Shown: positions 55,801 through 64,000, counted from the first letter of the stretch. The stretch: DNA of 64,000 nucleotides from Sphingomonadaceae bacterium (GCA_021732525.1 JAKFUU010000040.1:1-64000); one strand, 5' to 3'. Notes: generated by a model not told the origin, from the letters alone. Made by a program: numbers and translations.

Positions 55801-57952
55801 CGAATATCGCAGCAGTCAATTTTCCGCGCAGATTTTCGGCGCCGATACACCGTTTCGTTTTCGCCGGGAGGAAATTCAGGGCAACGGCCTAAGCGGTCCT
55901 TATGCCCTCGCCAGCCGCGATATTTTCGCCAATAGCGAACGGATTACCTTGCAGACGCGTGACCGGTTGCGCTCGGACCGGATCGTCGACGAAACCGTTC
56001 TGGTGCGCCATATTGATTACGATATCGACTATCTCGCCGGAACGCTAATTTTTCGCTCGCCTATCCTTTCCCGCGACAGCGGACTGAATCCTCAATTCAT
56101 CATTGCTGAATATGAGGTTGATGGCGTGGGTGAACGGGTCAACAATGCGGGCGGCCGTGTCCGCTGGACGAGCAAAGATGAAAAACTGCAAATCGCGGCA
56201 ACCGTGATTCACGACGAAACCGACCGTGACAAAACCAATTTGGCGGGTGTGGACATTGTCTATCATCCCGGCACTGGCACCGAAATTCGCGCTGAGTTTG
56301 CTGGAACCGACGGCGAAGGCAAAGACGGCAATAACGGTGCCGGACGCGCCGACGCTTGGCTTATCGAAGCGGAACATCACACTGGCAGCATTGATATTCT
56401 CGCCTATGCCCGCGAACAACAAGCGCGCTTTGGCCTCGGTCAACAAAATGCCAGTGAAGTCGGCACGCGCAAATATGGCATCGATGCGCGTGTGCGCATC
56501 ACCGACAATTTGGCCATCGCTGGCACGGCATATCAGGAAGATTATCTGAGCAGCGATGCCCGGCGCCGCGCCGCGAGTGCTGAACTAGAATATCGCAAGG
56601 ATGATACAACGCTTCGCGCCGGGCTGCTGCATGCCAACGATCGGCTTGAGGATGGAACGACCAACCAATCCACCATTGCCAAGCTCGCCGCTTCACAAAA
56701 GCTGCTCGACAATAAATTGGAGCTTGGTGCGCAGACCGAATTTGCGTTGGGCGGACAGGATGAAAGCGTTGACTTTCCGGCCCGTCATACATTGAGCGCA
56801 CGTTATACAGTTGCGCAAGATATCCAAATCGTCGGCAGCTACGAAATTGCCAACGGCGAGAATATCGATGCCCGCACGGCCCGGTTGGGCTTTGACCTTG
56901 CGCCCTGGGCGGGCGGGCGGATACTCGCGAGCGCAAATCAACAAGATATTGGCGAATTTGGACCGCGGACTTTCGCGGCCTATGGACTGGCTCAATCTTT
57001 CCGGATCAACGACAAATGGTCGGTCGATTTCAGCGTTGATGGCAATAAAACGCTCAGCGGCATTCGGCGCGACGATGTGCTGAACCCATTGCAACCGGTC
57101 GCATCCGGCGGATTTTTGGGCAGCAACGGCTCGCTGACCGAAGATTTCACCGCGCTCACCGCTGGCGCCACCTATCGCAGTGAAAAATGGAGCTGGACTG
57201 GTCGCGCCGAATATCGCGACGGGGAAACCACCAACCGTTACGGCGTAACTTCCGCGATATTGCGCCAAATCGGCGAAGGCAAGGCCGTTGGCGGCCTGTT
57301 CAGCTGGCTTAAGGCCACCGAATTTGGCGGTGCGTCAACCGAAACAGCGCAAGCGGAAATCAGCTGGGCGCACCGGCCGGCCGCATCTGACTGGTCGTTT
57401 CTCGATAAGCTCGAATTACGCTATGATGCGGTCAAGAATGCGGTATCTGGACAAACCGGGCCCATCGGCGGCGCGGCGCTAACCATCGATGGCAATGCAA
57501 CCTCGCGCCGGATCATAAACAGCCTGTCGGTTAATTATACGCCGAAAGGCCGCGATGATGATGGGCTGGGCGGCGACGATGGCAATTATTTCGAACGAGG
57601 GGAATATTCACTCTTTTGGGGCACACGCTATGCTTTGGAAAAAATCGGCCAAGATGACGTTGAAGGTTGGAGCAACATCATCGGAGGTGATTTCCGCTTT
57701 GATTTAAGCAAAATCGCCGATATCGGCGCACAAGCTACGGTTCGCATCGGCACCGGCGGCGGCAATATTGCTTATTCGGGCGGACCGGTGCTCACGGTGG
57801 CTCCGGTGAAAAATGCGAATATATCGATTGGCTACAATATTGTTGGTTTCGCTGACCGCGATTTTGAAGAAAGCCGCTACATCCGCAGCGGTCCATTCAT
57901 TACATTGAAACTGAAATTTGACCAAACAAGCTTGGCCGGGTTTAAATTTTAA
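52838..57952 (+). CDS. Giant DUF11/CnaB-type outer-membrane beta-barrel protein
   Basis: 1704 residues. Signal peptide 1-31 (cleavage near AQAQ). A region with beta-sandwich pattern (about 35-360) is followed by a DUF11 domain (about 367-490: TISKITSTQNAVPGDVVQYR, TVTDQLPRELRL), a CnaB/SdrD-like domain (500-570: VRVILEDGTYTVTDADGRYHF), a linker, and from about 855 a long run of amphipathic beta strands to the C-terminal Phe (SLAGFKF), typical of BAM-inserted outer-membrane barrels. So it would be anchored by its C-terminus with large N-terminal sandwich domains in the periplasm or outside. No Shine-Dalgarno is visible before ATG 52838. Likely partner of the three upstream exported proteins; function unknown. 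Confidence 0.78.
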   Translation: MKMLTKSIIQWTALLTAGALTPAASNLAQAQTAPNSSRVISNTATAEWAVGPSTRSTASNSVDIIVENRPPSNPVLNLFHFSSNPNATTANLRANQCIGASGAIPVTLNGAFAGTSTSPASLVSADAIRAGEPLVIEVVDAARNNSPAAIDQFEVTITTANGDRERISLVETEANSGRFMGIINTAAVPPAPIGGDCVLSVQPGDRLNVELDDSNSGLDVGSAAVDILIDPFGLTFDSADGAPVEGTRVTIVDAVTGQPAQVFGDDGVSIFPSTLIVGSSVTDSGGNVYQFPTGFYRFPFLRPGNYRLVVIPPTPYTHPSVATPVELALLTRPDGGSFSIIPGSYGGIISLTSPEPVRVDIPLDRPGGTLTISKITSTQNAVPGDVVQYRIQVRNPDITRASAAITVTDQLPRELRLRKDTVRYQGNIVSPTVAADGSSFSVLIPSLPGGGSGLITYLAEVRQDARPGDAVNLASARDARGAVSATVDAPIRIIRDGISERFTIVGRITEGGCKLDPNLTKGIANVRVILEDGTYTVTDADGRYHFEGLTPGIHVVQVDPNSFPLDQEPVDCTQNTRSAGSAISRFVEGRGGSLKRADFRSQKVDPRAALATDVTPIPAVISDQDAAGSDRDWLKNETAGRTFLFPGTDHNPRVRAIRVVVKHNEGERIELQINGKPVSPLNYDGQKKSANGQVRAGIWRGIEIDAGTNILTAKILNNNGEIVEILTQEVYFANAPVQAQFIKELSVLRADGITRPRIAIRLTDRNGKPIQHNSVGDFAVTDPHRPAVEADAQQAAQLSGLERAAPVWRVHGEDGIAYIELEPTTASGTVGITFNFQDGQAKRQQRIETWLDPGNRPWTVVGFAAGTVGFNKLNDGLETLADEEDDLNIDGRIALYAKGRVSGKWLLTLAYDSDKQEDETRFAGVIDPRRFYTIYADRTEQRYDAASVRRLYIKLERPQFYALFGDYTTGIDDPELSRYQRSFNGIKAEYRSSQFSAQIFGADTPFRFRREEIQGNGLSGPYALASRDIFANSERITLQTRDRLRSDRIVDETVLVRHIDYDIDYLAGTLIFRSPILSRDSGLNPQFIIAEYEVDGVGERVNNAGGRVRWTSKDEKLQIAATVIHDETDRDKTNLAGVDIVYHPGTGTEIRAEFAGTDGEGKDGNNGAGRADAWLIEAEHHTGSIDILAYAREQQARFGLGQQNASEVGTRKYGIDARVRITDNLAIAGTAYQEDYLSSDARRRAASAELEYRKDDTTLRAGLLHANDRLEDGTTNQSTIAKLAASQKLLDNKLELGAQTEFALGGQDESVDFPARHTLSARYTVAQDIQIVGSYEIANGENIDARTARLGFDLAPWAGGRILASANQQDIGEFGPRTFAAYGLAQSFRINDKWSVDFSVDGNKTLSGIRRDDVLNPLQPVASGGFLGSNGSLTEDFTALTAGATYRSEKWSWTGRAEYRDGETTNRYGVTSAILRQIGEGKAVGGLFSWLKATEFGGASTETAQAEISWAHRPAASDWSFLDKLELRYDAVKNAVSGQTGPIGGAALTIDGNATSRRIINSLSVNYTPKGRDDDGLGGDDGNYFERGEYSLFWGTRYALEKIGQDDVEGWSNIIGGDFRFDLSKIADIGAQATVRIGTGGGNIAYSGGPVLTVAPVKNANISIGYNIVGFADRDFEESRYIRSGPFITLKLKFDQTSLAGFKF

Positions 57953-57978
57953 TCGCGGCGCGGCATTTGGGTGGCCGC

Positions 57979-59280
57979 TCAATCGGCAAACAGCAAAACC
58001 GGCGTTTCCAGATATTTCTTGAGCGTCTGCACATAACTCGCCGCATCATGGCCGTCGACGACGCGGTGGTCACAACTGATCGATAGATTCATCAATTTGC
58101 GCGCTTCGATCGTGTCGCCGATGAACATAGGCCGCTCGACGATCTTATTGGGGCCGATTATAGCCACCTCAGGACGATTTATCACCGGCGTGGTGGCGAT
58201 ACCCCCCAAGGGCCCCAAAGATGTCACAGTCAGCGTGGAGCCGGTTAATTCGGCGCTGGTCGCGGTGCCATTGCGCGCGGCCTCGGCAAGGCGGGTAATC
58301 TCGCTTGCCAATTGCCAGATATTTTTATCCTGCGCATCGCGGATCACCGGAACCATCAACCCTGCCTCCGTCTGCGCCGCCATGCCCAAATGCACCGAGC
58401 CATAGCGTGTGACCACGCCCGCCTCATCGTCATAGCGCGCATTGATCATCGGGAAAGCGGGAATGCTTTTGCAGATTGCAGTGATAAGCAGCGGCAGCAT
58501 CGTCAGCTTGGGACGCCCCGAATCCGTGGCAGCGCGATGGGCATTCAAATCGGCGCGCATATCCTCCAACTCGGTAACGTCGATTTCTTCGACATAAGTG
58601 AAATGCGGGATATGCCGTTTCGATGCGGCCATATTTTCCGCGATGCGCCGGCGCATTCCGATTACCTTAATCGCCTCATCGGCGCGCTTGGCCGAGGTTC
58701 CGGCTGCGCGGTATCCCTGCCCCTTGTTATAATTCAGATATATATCCAGATCGGCATGGCGGACGTGATTTCCCGGTGCTTTCACATCGGCAAGATCAAC
58801 CCCCAAATCCTTGGCCCGGGCGCGCACGGCGGGCGATGCCGTAACCTTGGCCGAAACCATGGGTGCAGCGGTTTCCTGAATGGCCGGAGCCTCGGAAACT
58901 AGCTCTGGATGAGACATTGCGGCCGTTGGCGCTATAATATCATCTTTCGGTTCGAGCACCGCCTCAGGCGCTATGACATCACTTTCTGCGGACACCGATT
59001 TAGCCGCGGGTTGCGCCGTGTGATCCGCCTCAACATCACCCTCCACCTCAATTTCGACCAGCATCGAACCGATCGCGATCACATCACCTGCTTCGCCGGC
59101 AACTTTAACCACCACGCCGCTGACCGGGCTTTCCATTTCAACCGTTGCTTTGTCGGTCATCATATCGGCAATCGGCTGATCTTCGGAAATCACATCGCCG
59201 ACCTTGACATGCCACGCAACTATCTCTGCCTCGGTGATACCCTCACCGATATCGGGGAGCTTGAACGTAAATTTGCCCAT
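57979..59280 (-). CDS. bkdB: Branched-chain 2-oxoacid dehydrogenase E2 (lipoamide acyltransferase)
   Basis: 433 residues. One lipoyl domain (residues 1-80, lipoyl Lys in DKATVEMESP), a flexible Ala/Pro/Glu linker, a peripheral-subunit-binding domain (SPAVRARAKDLGVDLADVKAPGN at about 145-175) and the catalytic domain with ending SCDHRVVDGHDAASYVQTL (HxxxDG). It moves the acyl group to CoA. Last gene of the E1alpha-E1beta-E2 operon; E3 is not here. Could also serve pyruvate or another 2-oxoacid, but the separate alpha/beta E1 genes of this form favour branched-chain acids. Confidence 0.9.
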   Translation of the reverse strand: MGKFTFKLPDIGEGITEAEIVAWHVKVGDVISEDQPIADMMTDKATVEMESPVSGVVVKVAGEAGDVIAIGSMLVEIEVEGDVEADHTAQPAAKSVSAESDVIAPEAVLEPKDDIIAPTAAMSHPELVSEAPAIQETAAPMVSAKVTASPAVRARAKDLGVDLADVKAPGNHVRHADLDIYLNYNKGQGYRAAGTSAKRADEAIKVIGMRRRIAENMAASKRHIPHFTYVEEIDVTELEDMRADLNAHRAATDSGRPKLTMLPLLITAICKSIPAFPMINARYDDEAGVVTRYGSVHLGMAAQTEAGLMVPVIRDAQDKNIWQLASEITRLAEAARNGTATSAELTGSTLTVTSLGPLGGIATTPVINRPEVAIIGPNKIVERPMFIGDTIEARKLMNLSISCDHRVVDGHDAASYVQTLKKYLETPVLLFAD

Positions 59281-59284
59281 CGCG

Positions 59285-60307
59285 TTAATCCTTCATGATC
59301 TTGTCAATCGCCGCGCCGATGCGGATGGGGCCAGGGAAATAGGCCCATTCCAAACTATGCGGATAGGGCGTGTCAAATCCCGTAACTCGCTCCACCGGCG
59401 CTTCGAGATGATAGAAGCAGCGTTCCTGCACCAACGCCGCCAGCTCCGCGCCAAAGCCGCTGGTGCGCGTGGCTTCATGCACCACCATACAGCGGCCGGT
59501 TTTCTTTACCGACGCTTCGATGGCTTCGATGTCAAGCGGCAATAATGTGCGCAGGTCAATCACCTCGGCATCGACGCCCATTTCTTCGACCACCGCCATC
59601 GCGACATGCACCATCGTGCCGTAAGTCAAAATCGTCAGCGCGCCGCCGGCCCGCACGATCGCCGCCTTGCCCAATTCGATCCGGTAATAATCTTCAGGCA
59701 CCTGGCTCGCGGCATGTTTCGACCAAGGCTCCACTGGCCGGTCATAATATCCGGTGAACGGGCCGTTATAAATGCGCTTGGGTTCAAAGAATACGACCGG
59801 ATCATTATCTTCAATCGCGGCAATCAACAGTCCTTTGGCATCATAGGGCGTTGCCGGGATTACGGTTTTGACGCCGCACATATGGGTGAACAGGCTTTCG
59901 GGCGATTGGCTATGCGTTTGCCCGCCGAATATCCCCCCGCCAAAGGGCGAGCGGATGGTGATGGGGCAGATATAATCCCCCGCGGAGCGATATCGCATCC
60001 GCGCCGCTTCGCTGACCAGTTGATCGAGGCCGGGATAGATATAATCGGCAAATTGGATTTCGGGCACCGGGCGCAGACCGTAAGCCGACATGCCGATGCT
60101 GACCCCGACGATCCCGCATTCCGAAATCGGCGTATCAAAAACCCGCGTCTTGCCATGCTTTTTCTGGAGACCGGCGGTGGCGCGAAACACGCCGCCAAAA
60201 TAGCCGACATCCTCGCCAAAAATCACCACGCCCGGATCGCGCGCCAGCATAATGTCCATCGCGCTGTTGATCGCCTCAATCATATTCATGCTTTTCATCG
60301 CGGTCAT
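59285..60307 (-). CDS. bkdA2: 2-oxoisovalerate dehydrogenase E1 component, beta subunit
   Basis: 340 residues. ThDP-binding heterotetramer beta chain: EDVGYFGGVFRATAGLQKKHG, FDTPISECGIVGVSIGMSAYGLRPVPEIQF, SPFGGGIFGGQTHSQSPE, GKAAIVRAGGALTILTYG, EVIDLRTLLPLD and CMVVHEATRTSGFGAELAAL. It overlaps the E1 alpha stop by four bases and precedes E2 by four. Confidence 0.93.
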   Translation of the reverse strand: MTAMKSMNMIEAINSAMDIMLARDPGVVIFGEDVGYFGGVFRATAGLQKKHGKTRVFDTPISECGIVGVSIGMSAYGLRPVPEIQFADYIYPGLDQLVSEAARMRYRSAGDYICPITIRSPFGGGIFGGQTHSQSPESLFTHMCGVKTVIPATPYDAKGLLIAAIEDNDPVVFFEPKRIYNGPFTGYYDRPVEPWSKHAASQVPEDYYRIELGKAAIVRAGGALTILTYGTMVHVAMAVVEEMGVDAEVIDLRTLLPLDIEAIEASVKKTGRCMVVHEATRTSGFGAELAALVQERCFYHLEAPVERVTGFDTPYPHSLEWAYFPGPIRIGAAIDKIMKD

Positions 60308-61590
60308 TTCGGCATCCAGTCGGCACCAAATTTGCTCCGCTGTTCATCCAGCATCTGTTCGCATTGCTCCTTCAAGTGCCAGGGCTGATGCTCAAACACG
60401 TCGTCAAACATGCTTTCAAAGGGATGATGGAGACCGTGCCCCAATGTGCCGTTTTTCTCGGCCTCTTTCTGCGTTGCTTTGATCAGATCGGCAAGCTCTT
60501 CGGCCTGCGCGCTATGGCGTTCTTCATCCCATTCACCGGCGGCGATCAGGTGCGCCTTCAACCGGTTGACCGGATCGCCCATCGGCCATTTGGCAAATTC
60601 CTCCGCCGCGCGGTAAGCCAGCGGGTCGTCCGACGTCGAATGACCTTCCGCCCGGTAAGTGAAATATTCGATCAGCGTGGGGCCATTGTTGGTGCGCGCC
60701 CTGTCCGCCGCCCAGCGCATGGCGGCATAAACCGCCAGCGGATCATTGCCGTCAACGCGCAGGCCAGCAATACCATATCCCACCGCGCGCGCGGCAAATG
60801 TTGTTCGCTCCGCGCCGGCAAAGCCGGAAAAAGAGCTAATCGCCCATTGGTTGTTGACCACTTGCATAATGACCGGTGCATTATACACGGCGGCAAAGGT
60901 CAGCGCGCTGTGAAAATCACCCTCGGCGGTTGATCCCTCGCCGCACCAGACCGCTGAAATCCGGCTATCGCCCTTTGCCGCCGAAGCCATCGCCCAGCCC
61001 ACGGCTTGCGGATATTGCGTGGTTAGATTGCCCGAGACGCTGTAAAAACTGCATTCGGGCGCGCTATACATGACCGGCAATTGCCGCCCTTTCAAATGGT
61101 CCGCGCGGTTCGAATAAATTTGGTTCATCATTTTTAGCAAAGCATATCCGCGGGCAATCAAAATGCCTTGCTGGCGGTAGCTGGGAAAGCACATATCATC
61201 GGCGGCCAGCGCCATCGTGGCTGCCACCGACGTGGCTTCTTCGCCGGTGGATTTCATGTAAAAGCTGGTTTTGCCCTGCCTTTGCGCGCGAAACATCCGG
61301 TCGTCAAAAGCGCGCAGCATCATCATATTGCGCAGCATCAACCGCAGCTTATCCGCATCCAGACCGGGGTTCCAACTGCCCTTGGCGCTATGGTCAAAAT
61401 CAAGCACCCGGACCAAACCATAAGCGAGCGCCGAAAGCGGCGATGGCGGGCTATTTTCATCGGGCCGGGATATCGCATCGACCGGGGGCACAGCGATATC
61501 GCTAAAATCCACGCTATCACCGGGCCGATATTTCGGCTCGGGCACATGCAGCCTTAACGGCGCGATATTGCCATGCGGATGGTCGGCCAT
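60304..61590 (-). CDS. bkdA1: 2-oxoisovalerate dehydrogenase E1 component, alpha subunit
   Basis: 428 residues. ThDP site GEGSTAEGDFHSALTFAAVYN with NNQWAIS; RMMRAFDDRMFRAQRQGKTSFYM-like start of the catalytic core (residue ~95), and YRAEGHSTSDDP. About 90 residues precede the core, longer than pyruvate dehydrogenase alpha and typical of branched-chain E1 alpha. First gene of the operon; it starts the acyl decarboxylation of Val, Leu and Ile 2-oxoacids. Confidence 0.93.
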   Translation of the reverse strand: MADHPHGNIAPLRLHVPEPKYRPGDSVDFSDIAVPPVDAISRPDENSPPSPLSALAYGLVRVLDFDHSAKGSWNPGLDADKLRLMLRNMMMLRAFDDRMFRAQRQGKTSFYMKSTGEEATSVAATMALAADDMCFPSYRQQGILIARGYALLKMMNQIYSNRADHLKGRQLPVMYSAPECSFYSVSGNLTTQYPQAVGWAMASAAKGDSRISAVWCGEGSTAEGDFHSALTFAAVYNAPVIMQVVNNQWAISSFSGFAGAERTTFAARAVGYGIAGLRVDGNDPLAVYAAMRWAADRARTNNGPTLIEYFTYRAEGHSTSDDPLAYRAAEEFAKWPMGDPVNRLKAHLIAAGEWDEERHSAQAEELADLIKATQKEAEKNGTLGHGLHHPFESMFDDVFEHQPWHLKEQCEQMLDEQRSKFGADWMPK

Positions 61591-61632
61591 CGTCTCTCTC
61601 CAAACGGGCGGAGCCTGTCGACTCGCGCCATG

Positions 61633-61662
61633 ATCTTATTGACATTTGTTATTTTATTTCAA
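61633..61662 (-). promoter_or_regulatory. Probable promoter of the bkd operon
   Basis: On the minus strand TTGAAA (61662-61657) and TAAGAT (61638-61633) are separated by 18 bases (or ATAAGA by 17), in an A/T-rich stretch, 43 bases before the bkdA1 ATG. A reasonable sigma70-type match; not more than a visual call. Confidence 0.5.
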
Positions 61663-61689
61663 CATCCGAATTGGGTCAACAATTCTGTC

Positions 61690-62619
61690 CTAAATTGCAA
61701 CCGGTGCCGCGATATGGGCTTGCGGGGTGTAATCTTCCACCGCGAAATCCTCAATCTGATAGTCAAAAATGCTCGCTGGCCGTCGCAAAATCCGCAATTT
61801 GGGATTGCCCGCCGGTTGCCGCGCCAATTGCGCTTCAACCAACGGCGCGTGATTTAGGTACAGGTGAACATCGCCGCCTTGCCAAATGAACTCTCCGGGC
61901 TCCAACCCCGCCTGCTGCGCCAGCATCCGGATCAACAGGCTCGCCGAAAAGACATTAAAAGCAAATCCCAGCCCCAAATCGCAAGACCGTTGAAACAGCA
62001 ATCCGTTGAGCCGCCCATCTGCAACCTGAAACTGATAGGTTTTATGGCATGGCGGCAGCGCCATCTGATCAATCTCTGCAACGTTCCAGCCTTCGATAAT
62101 ATGCCGCCGCGATCCGGGGTTGCTCCGAAGGCTGTTCATCACCGCCGCAACCTGATTAATCCCCTGATCCGCGCGCCGATAAAGCCCCTCGCCCACCGCT
62201 TCATAGTGCGTCCAATCGGTCCATTGCTTGCCGTAAACCGGGCCGAGATCGCCCCAACGCGCGGCAAACGCCGCATCCGCTAATATCCGCGCTTCAAAAT
62301 CCTCCTGAGACATGTCATCACCCGTTTCGACGCGATACCGCGCGAGCGGCCAATCGGTCCATATCCGCACCTTATTGACCAACAAGCTGCGAATATTGGT
62401 TTCACCGGTCAAGAACCACAACATCTCGCGCGCCGCGCTTTTCCAAAATACCCGCTTCGTGGTCAGCAACGGGACCGCATCTTCCGCCAGACTAAACCGC
62501 ATCTGCGCGCCAAAAAGCGCCTTGGTGCCCACGCCGGTGCGGTCATGCTGAATCGTGCCTTCGGTCCATACCCGCCGCATCAAATCCAGATATTGTTGTT
62601 CATAATGTTGATCGCTCAT
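61690..62619 (-). CDS. thyA: Thymidylate synthase
   Basis: 309 residues, folate-dependent class; longer than the 264-residue E. coli enzyme by an insert between residues ~90 and 140. DRTGVGTKALFGAQMRF, RGLLWFLTGETNIRSL-like EMLWFLTGETNI, DLGPVYGKQWTDW, LRSNPGSRRHIIEGWNVAEID and the active site ALPPCHKTYQFQV; FQRSCDLGLGFAFNVFSASLL. It makes dTMP from dUMP. Single gene with its own leader. Confidence 0.95.
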   Translation of the reverse strand: MSDQHYEQQYLDLMRRVWTEGTIQHDRTGVGTKALFGAQMRFSLAEDAVPLLTTKRVFWKSAAREMLWFLTGETNIRSLLVNKVRIWTDWPLARYRVETGDDMSQEDFEARILADAAFAARWGDLGPVYGKQWTDWTHYEAVGEGLYRRADQGINQVAAVMNSLRSNPGSRRHIIEGWNVAEIDQMALPPCHKTYQFQVADGRLNGLLFQRSCDLGLGFAFNVFSASLLIRMLAQQAGLEPGEFIWQGGDVHLYLNHAPLVEAQLARQPAGNPKLRILRRPASIFDYQIEDFAVEDYTPQAHIAAPVAI

Positions 62620-62753
62620 ACCGCATGGCTAAGCCGCCACTGCGATTCTGGCAACCGGTTGAACCGCTTTATCTCGCTTGAAATCGGCATGTTGCAAAAT
62701 TATAACATGTCATGTCAAATATTCGGCAATGTTTCGCCGTTGGTTGAAACAGT

Positions 62754-62829
62754 CGGGAAATAGCTCAGCTTGATAGAGCACTGCTTTCGGAAAACAGGGG
62801 CCGGAGGTTCGATCCCCTCTTCCCGGCCA
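62754..62829 (+). tRNA. tRNA-Pro(CGG)-like gene, structurally aberrant
   Basis: 76 bases including CCA. Acceptor CGGGAAA/TTCCCG pairs at six of seven positions; D arm GCTC/GAGC pairs. The anticodon arm CTGCT-TTCGGAA-AACAG has a C-A mismatch and carries anticodon CGG. The T stem GGAGG/CCCTC has a mismatch and a GU pair around TTCGATC. The D loop AGCTTGATA has no GG (G18G19). So the identity is tRNA-Pro, but several rules are broken; it may be a pseudogene, a low-activity tRNA or a specialised one. Confidence 0.6.
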
Positions 62830-62899
62830 TATTGTTGAATGTAAAATTTGCAAAAAACCAATTAACCATTCCTTGACCTTGTGCGGCTAATCGAAACGC

Positions 62900-64000
62900 A
62901 TGCATGCACGGATTGTTATCGTCGACGACAGGTCAACAAATTTGCGAATCTACGCGCAATTTGTAGCCATGATGGGTCCAGATTATTCGGCAAAATGTTT
63001 CCATAGCGCCTTGGAAGCGCTCATCTATCTTGAACAGAATCCGGCGGATCTGCTGATCGTCGATTACCGAATGCCCGAAATGAATGGTGCAGATTTTATC
63101 CGCGCCGTCCGTTCAAAATCAAAAGCGTCGCATATCCCCGCAATTATTATTACTTCGCGTCAAGACCGTGAGTGCAGAATTAGCGCGCTTGATGCCGGTG
63201 CCACGGATTTTTTGCAAAGCCCGGTATCGGATTTCGAGTTTCGAGAGCGCGCCGAACTACTGCTGGCCCAACACCGCAAAGAGGGTAGCCTTGCCAGGCA
63301 ATCTGGCAAAAATTTACTAGACACAAGCGCGCTGGAAAATGATCCCATTTTACACTCCCGCACGAAATCTATGTTGGAACAAATTATTGATACAACACCG
63401 ATATTAATCAATGCAACCGATCGCAACGGCAAAATCCTGTTTATAAACAGTTACCAATCTCAATTGTTCGGTCAAGAACCCGATCAATTGGTGGGTAAGG
63501 CAATAAATATCATTATGGATGCCGATTTTGCCGACCGCGAAGCGCGCCGAAATGCGGTTGTATTGGAAACCGGATTGGCAACCGCGGGCTATGAGGAAAA
63601 ATACACCAGCGACGGAATCGGGCTAACCTTTCATTGCACCAAATCCCCATTGAGCAATATTGACGGACAAACAATTGGCGTATTGACGACGGGCGTCGAT
63701 ATTACGGTACGCAAGTTTGCTGAAGAACATCGGACGCATTTGGCCTTGCACGATATGCTTACGGGTTTGCCAAACCGGGCCTTACTGTCGGAGCGGATGC
63801 GGATAACAATTGACGACTGTGTCAAAAACGATAAAATTTCGGCCTTACTGCTGCTGGATTTGGACCGTTTCAAGGTTATCAATGATACACGCGGCCATCA
63901 AGCGGGCGATATGTTGCTCCGCCAGGTTGCCGATAGGATCAGCAATATCATCGGGCCTCGGGATTTTGCCGCACGCATCGGTGGCGATGAGTTTGCGCTT
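62900..64000 (+). CDS. Response regulator-PAS-GGDEF protein (3' part outside window)
   Basis: 367 codons are open to the window end. Receiver domain 1-130: IVIVDD acidic pair, Asp55 in LLIVDYRMPEMNG, ITSRQDR with Thr/Ser and DFLQSPV near the Lys position (here Gln-Ser-Pro, so the usual conserved Lys is missing). PAS domain about 150-270 (LINATDRNGKILFINSYQSQLFG). GGDEF domain from about 280: DMLTGLPNRALL, LLLLDLDRFKVINDTRGHQAGD, and RIGGDEFAL at the very edge. It probably makes cyclic di-GMP, or is a dual GGDEF-EAL protein if the sequence continues that way. Start ATG 62900. Confidence 0.88.
   Translation, partial: MHARIVIVDDRSTNLRIYAQFVAMMGPDYSAKCFHSALEALIYLEQNPADLLIVDYRMPEMNGADFIRAVRSKSKASHIPAIIITSRQDRECRISALDAGATDFLQSPVSDFEFRERAELLLAQHRKEGSLARQSGKNLLDTSALENDPILHSRTKSMLEQIIDTTPILINATDRNGKILFINSYQSQLFGQEPDQLVGKAINIIMDADFADREARRNAVVLETGLATAGYEEKYTSDGIGLTFHCTKSPLSNIDGQTIGVLTTGVDITVRKFAEEHRTHLALHDMLTGLPNRALLSERMRITIDDCVKNDKISALLLLDLDRFKVINDTRGHQAGDMLLRQVADRISNIIGPRDFAARIGGDEFAL

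Overview
The window is a chromosomal segment of an alphaproteobacterium, most likely of the order Sphingomonadales. The evidence is the gene content and order: trpC-moaC-moeA-lexA followed by convergent comEC, then gltA; a complete 14-gene nuo operon running into birA-coaX-rnj-DUF1467; tkt-gap-pgk-fba divergent from zapA-6S RNA-fau; alphaproteobacterial DUF families (1178, 1467, 2842); a TonB-dependent receptor; and an alphaproteobacterial-type LexA box, GTTC-N7-GTTC. GC content looks moderate. No rRNA and no CRISPR array were seen.

Layout. Bases 1-960 are the edge of an integrated element: the N-terminal part of a tyrosine integrase (runs off the window), a LexA-type operator just upstream of it, and a 5' half of tRNA-Arg(CCU) that looks like its attachment site. 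Bases 995-9172 are housekeeping genes: DUF1178, glutaredoxin, ComF, a methyltransferase-like protein resembling the complex I assembly factor NDUFAF5, trpC, moaC, moeA, lexA and comEC. Then come gltA and a TonB-dependent receptor. Bases 13475-20062 form an unusual cluster: a histidine-kinase-like protein without the phosphoacceptor histidine, a DUF2336-like helical protein, a nucleotidyltransferase-like/membrane fusion, an HPt-like protein that also lacks its histidine, and divergently a large membrane-anchored coiled-coil protein resembling the polarity factor TipN.

From 47944 down to 20072 almost everything reads on the minus strand: tkt, gap, pgk, fba, thiE, efp, suhB, nuoA-N, birA, coaX, rnj, DUF1467. 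The nuo operon is the most remodelled part. Five small non-nuo genes are embedded in it, most with start-stop overlaps. Two broken copies of the 5' ends of nuoG and nuoE lie beside inserted genes. Seven palindromic repeats of two families occupy the spacers.

Bases 48188-49855 hold a small protein gene, zapA, 6S RNA, fau, DUF2842 and tRNA-Asp. Bases 50115-57952 are a four-gene surface/outer-membrane cluster: three exported DUF11-like proteins and a 1704-residue protein with a C-terminal beta-barrel, the last separated by a strong terminator. The end of the window holds a branched-chain 2-oxoacid dehydrogenase operon (E1 alpha, E1 beta, E2), thyA, an aberrant tRNA-Pro(CGG)-like gene, and a partial response regulator-PAS-GGDEF protein.

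Themes: lexA and an SOS-box-bearing integrase lie 5.4 kb apart; complex I genes, a possible assembly factor and small co-translated genes share the window; and a phosphorelay-like cluster without phosphoacceptors sits beside a probable polarity scaffold. All functional statements come from reading the sequence and recalling family features; no database search was run.
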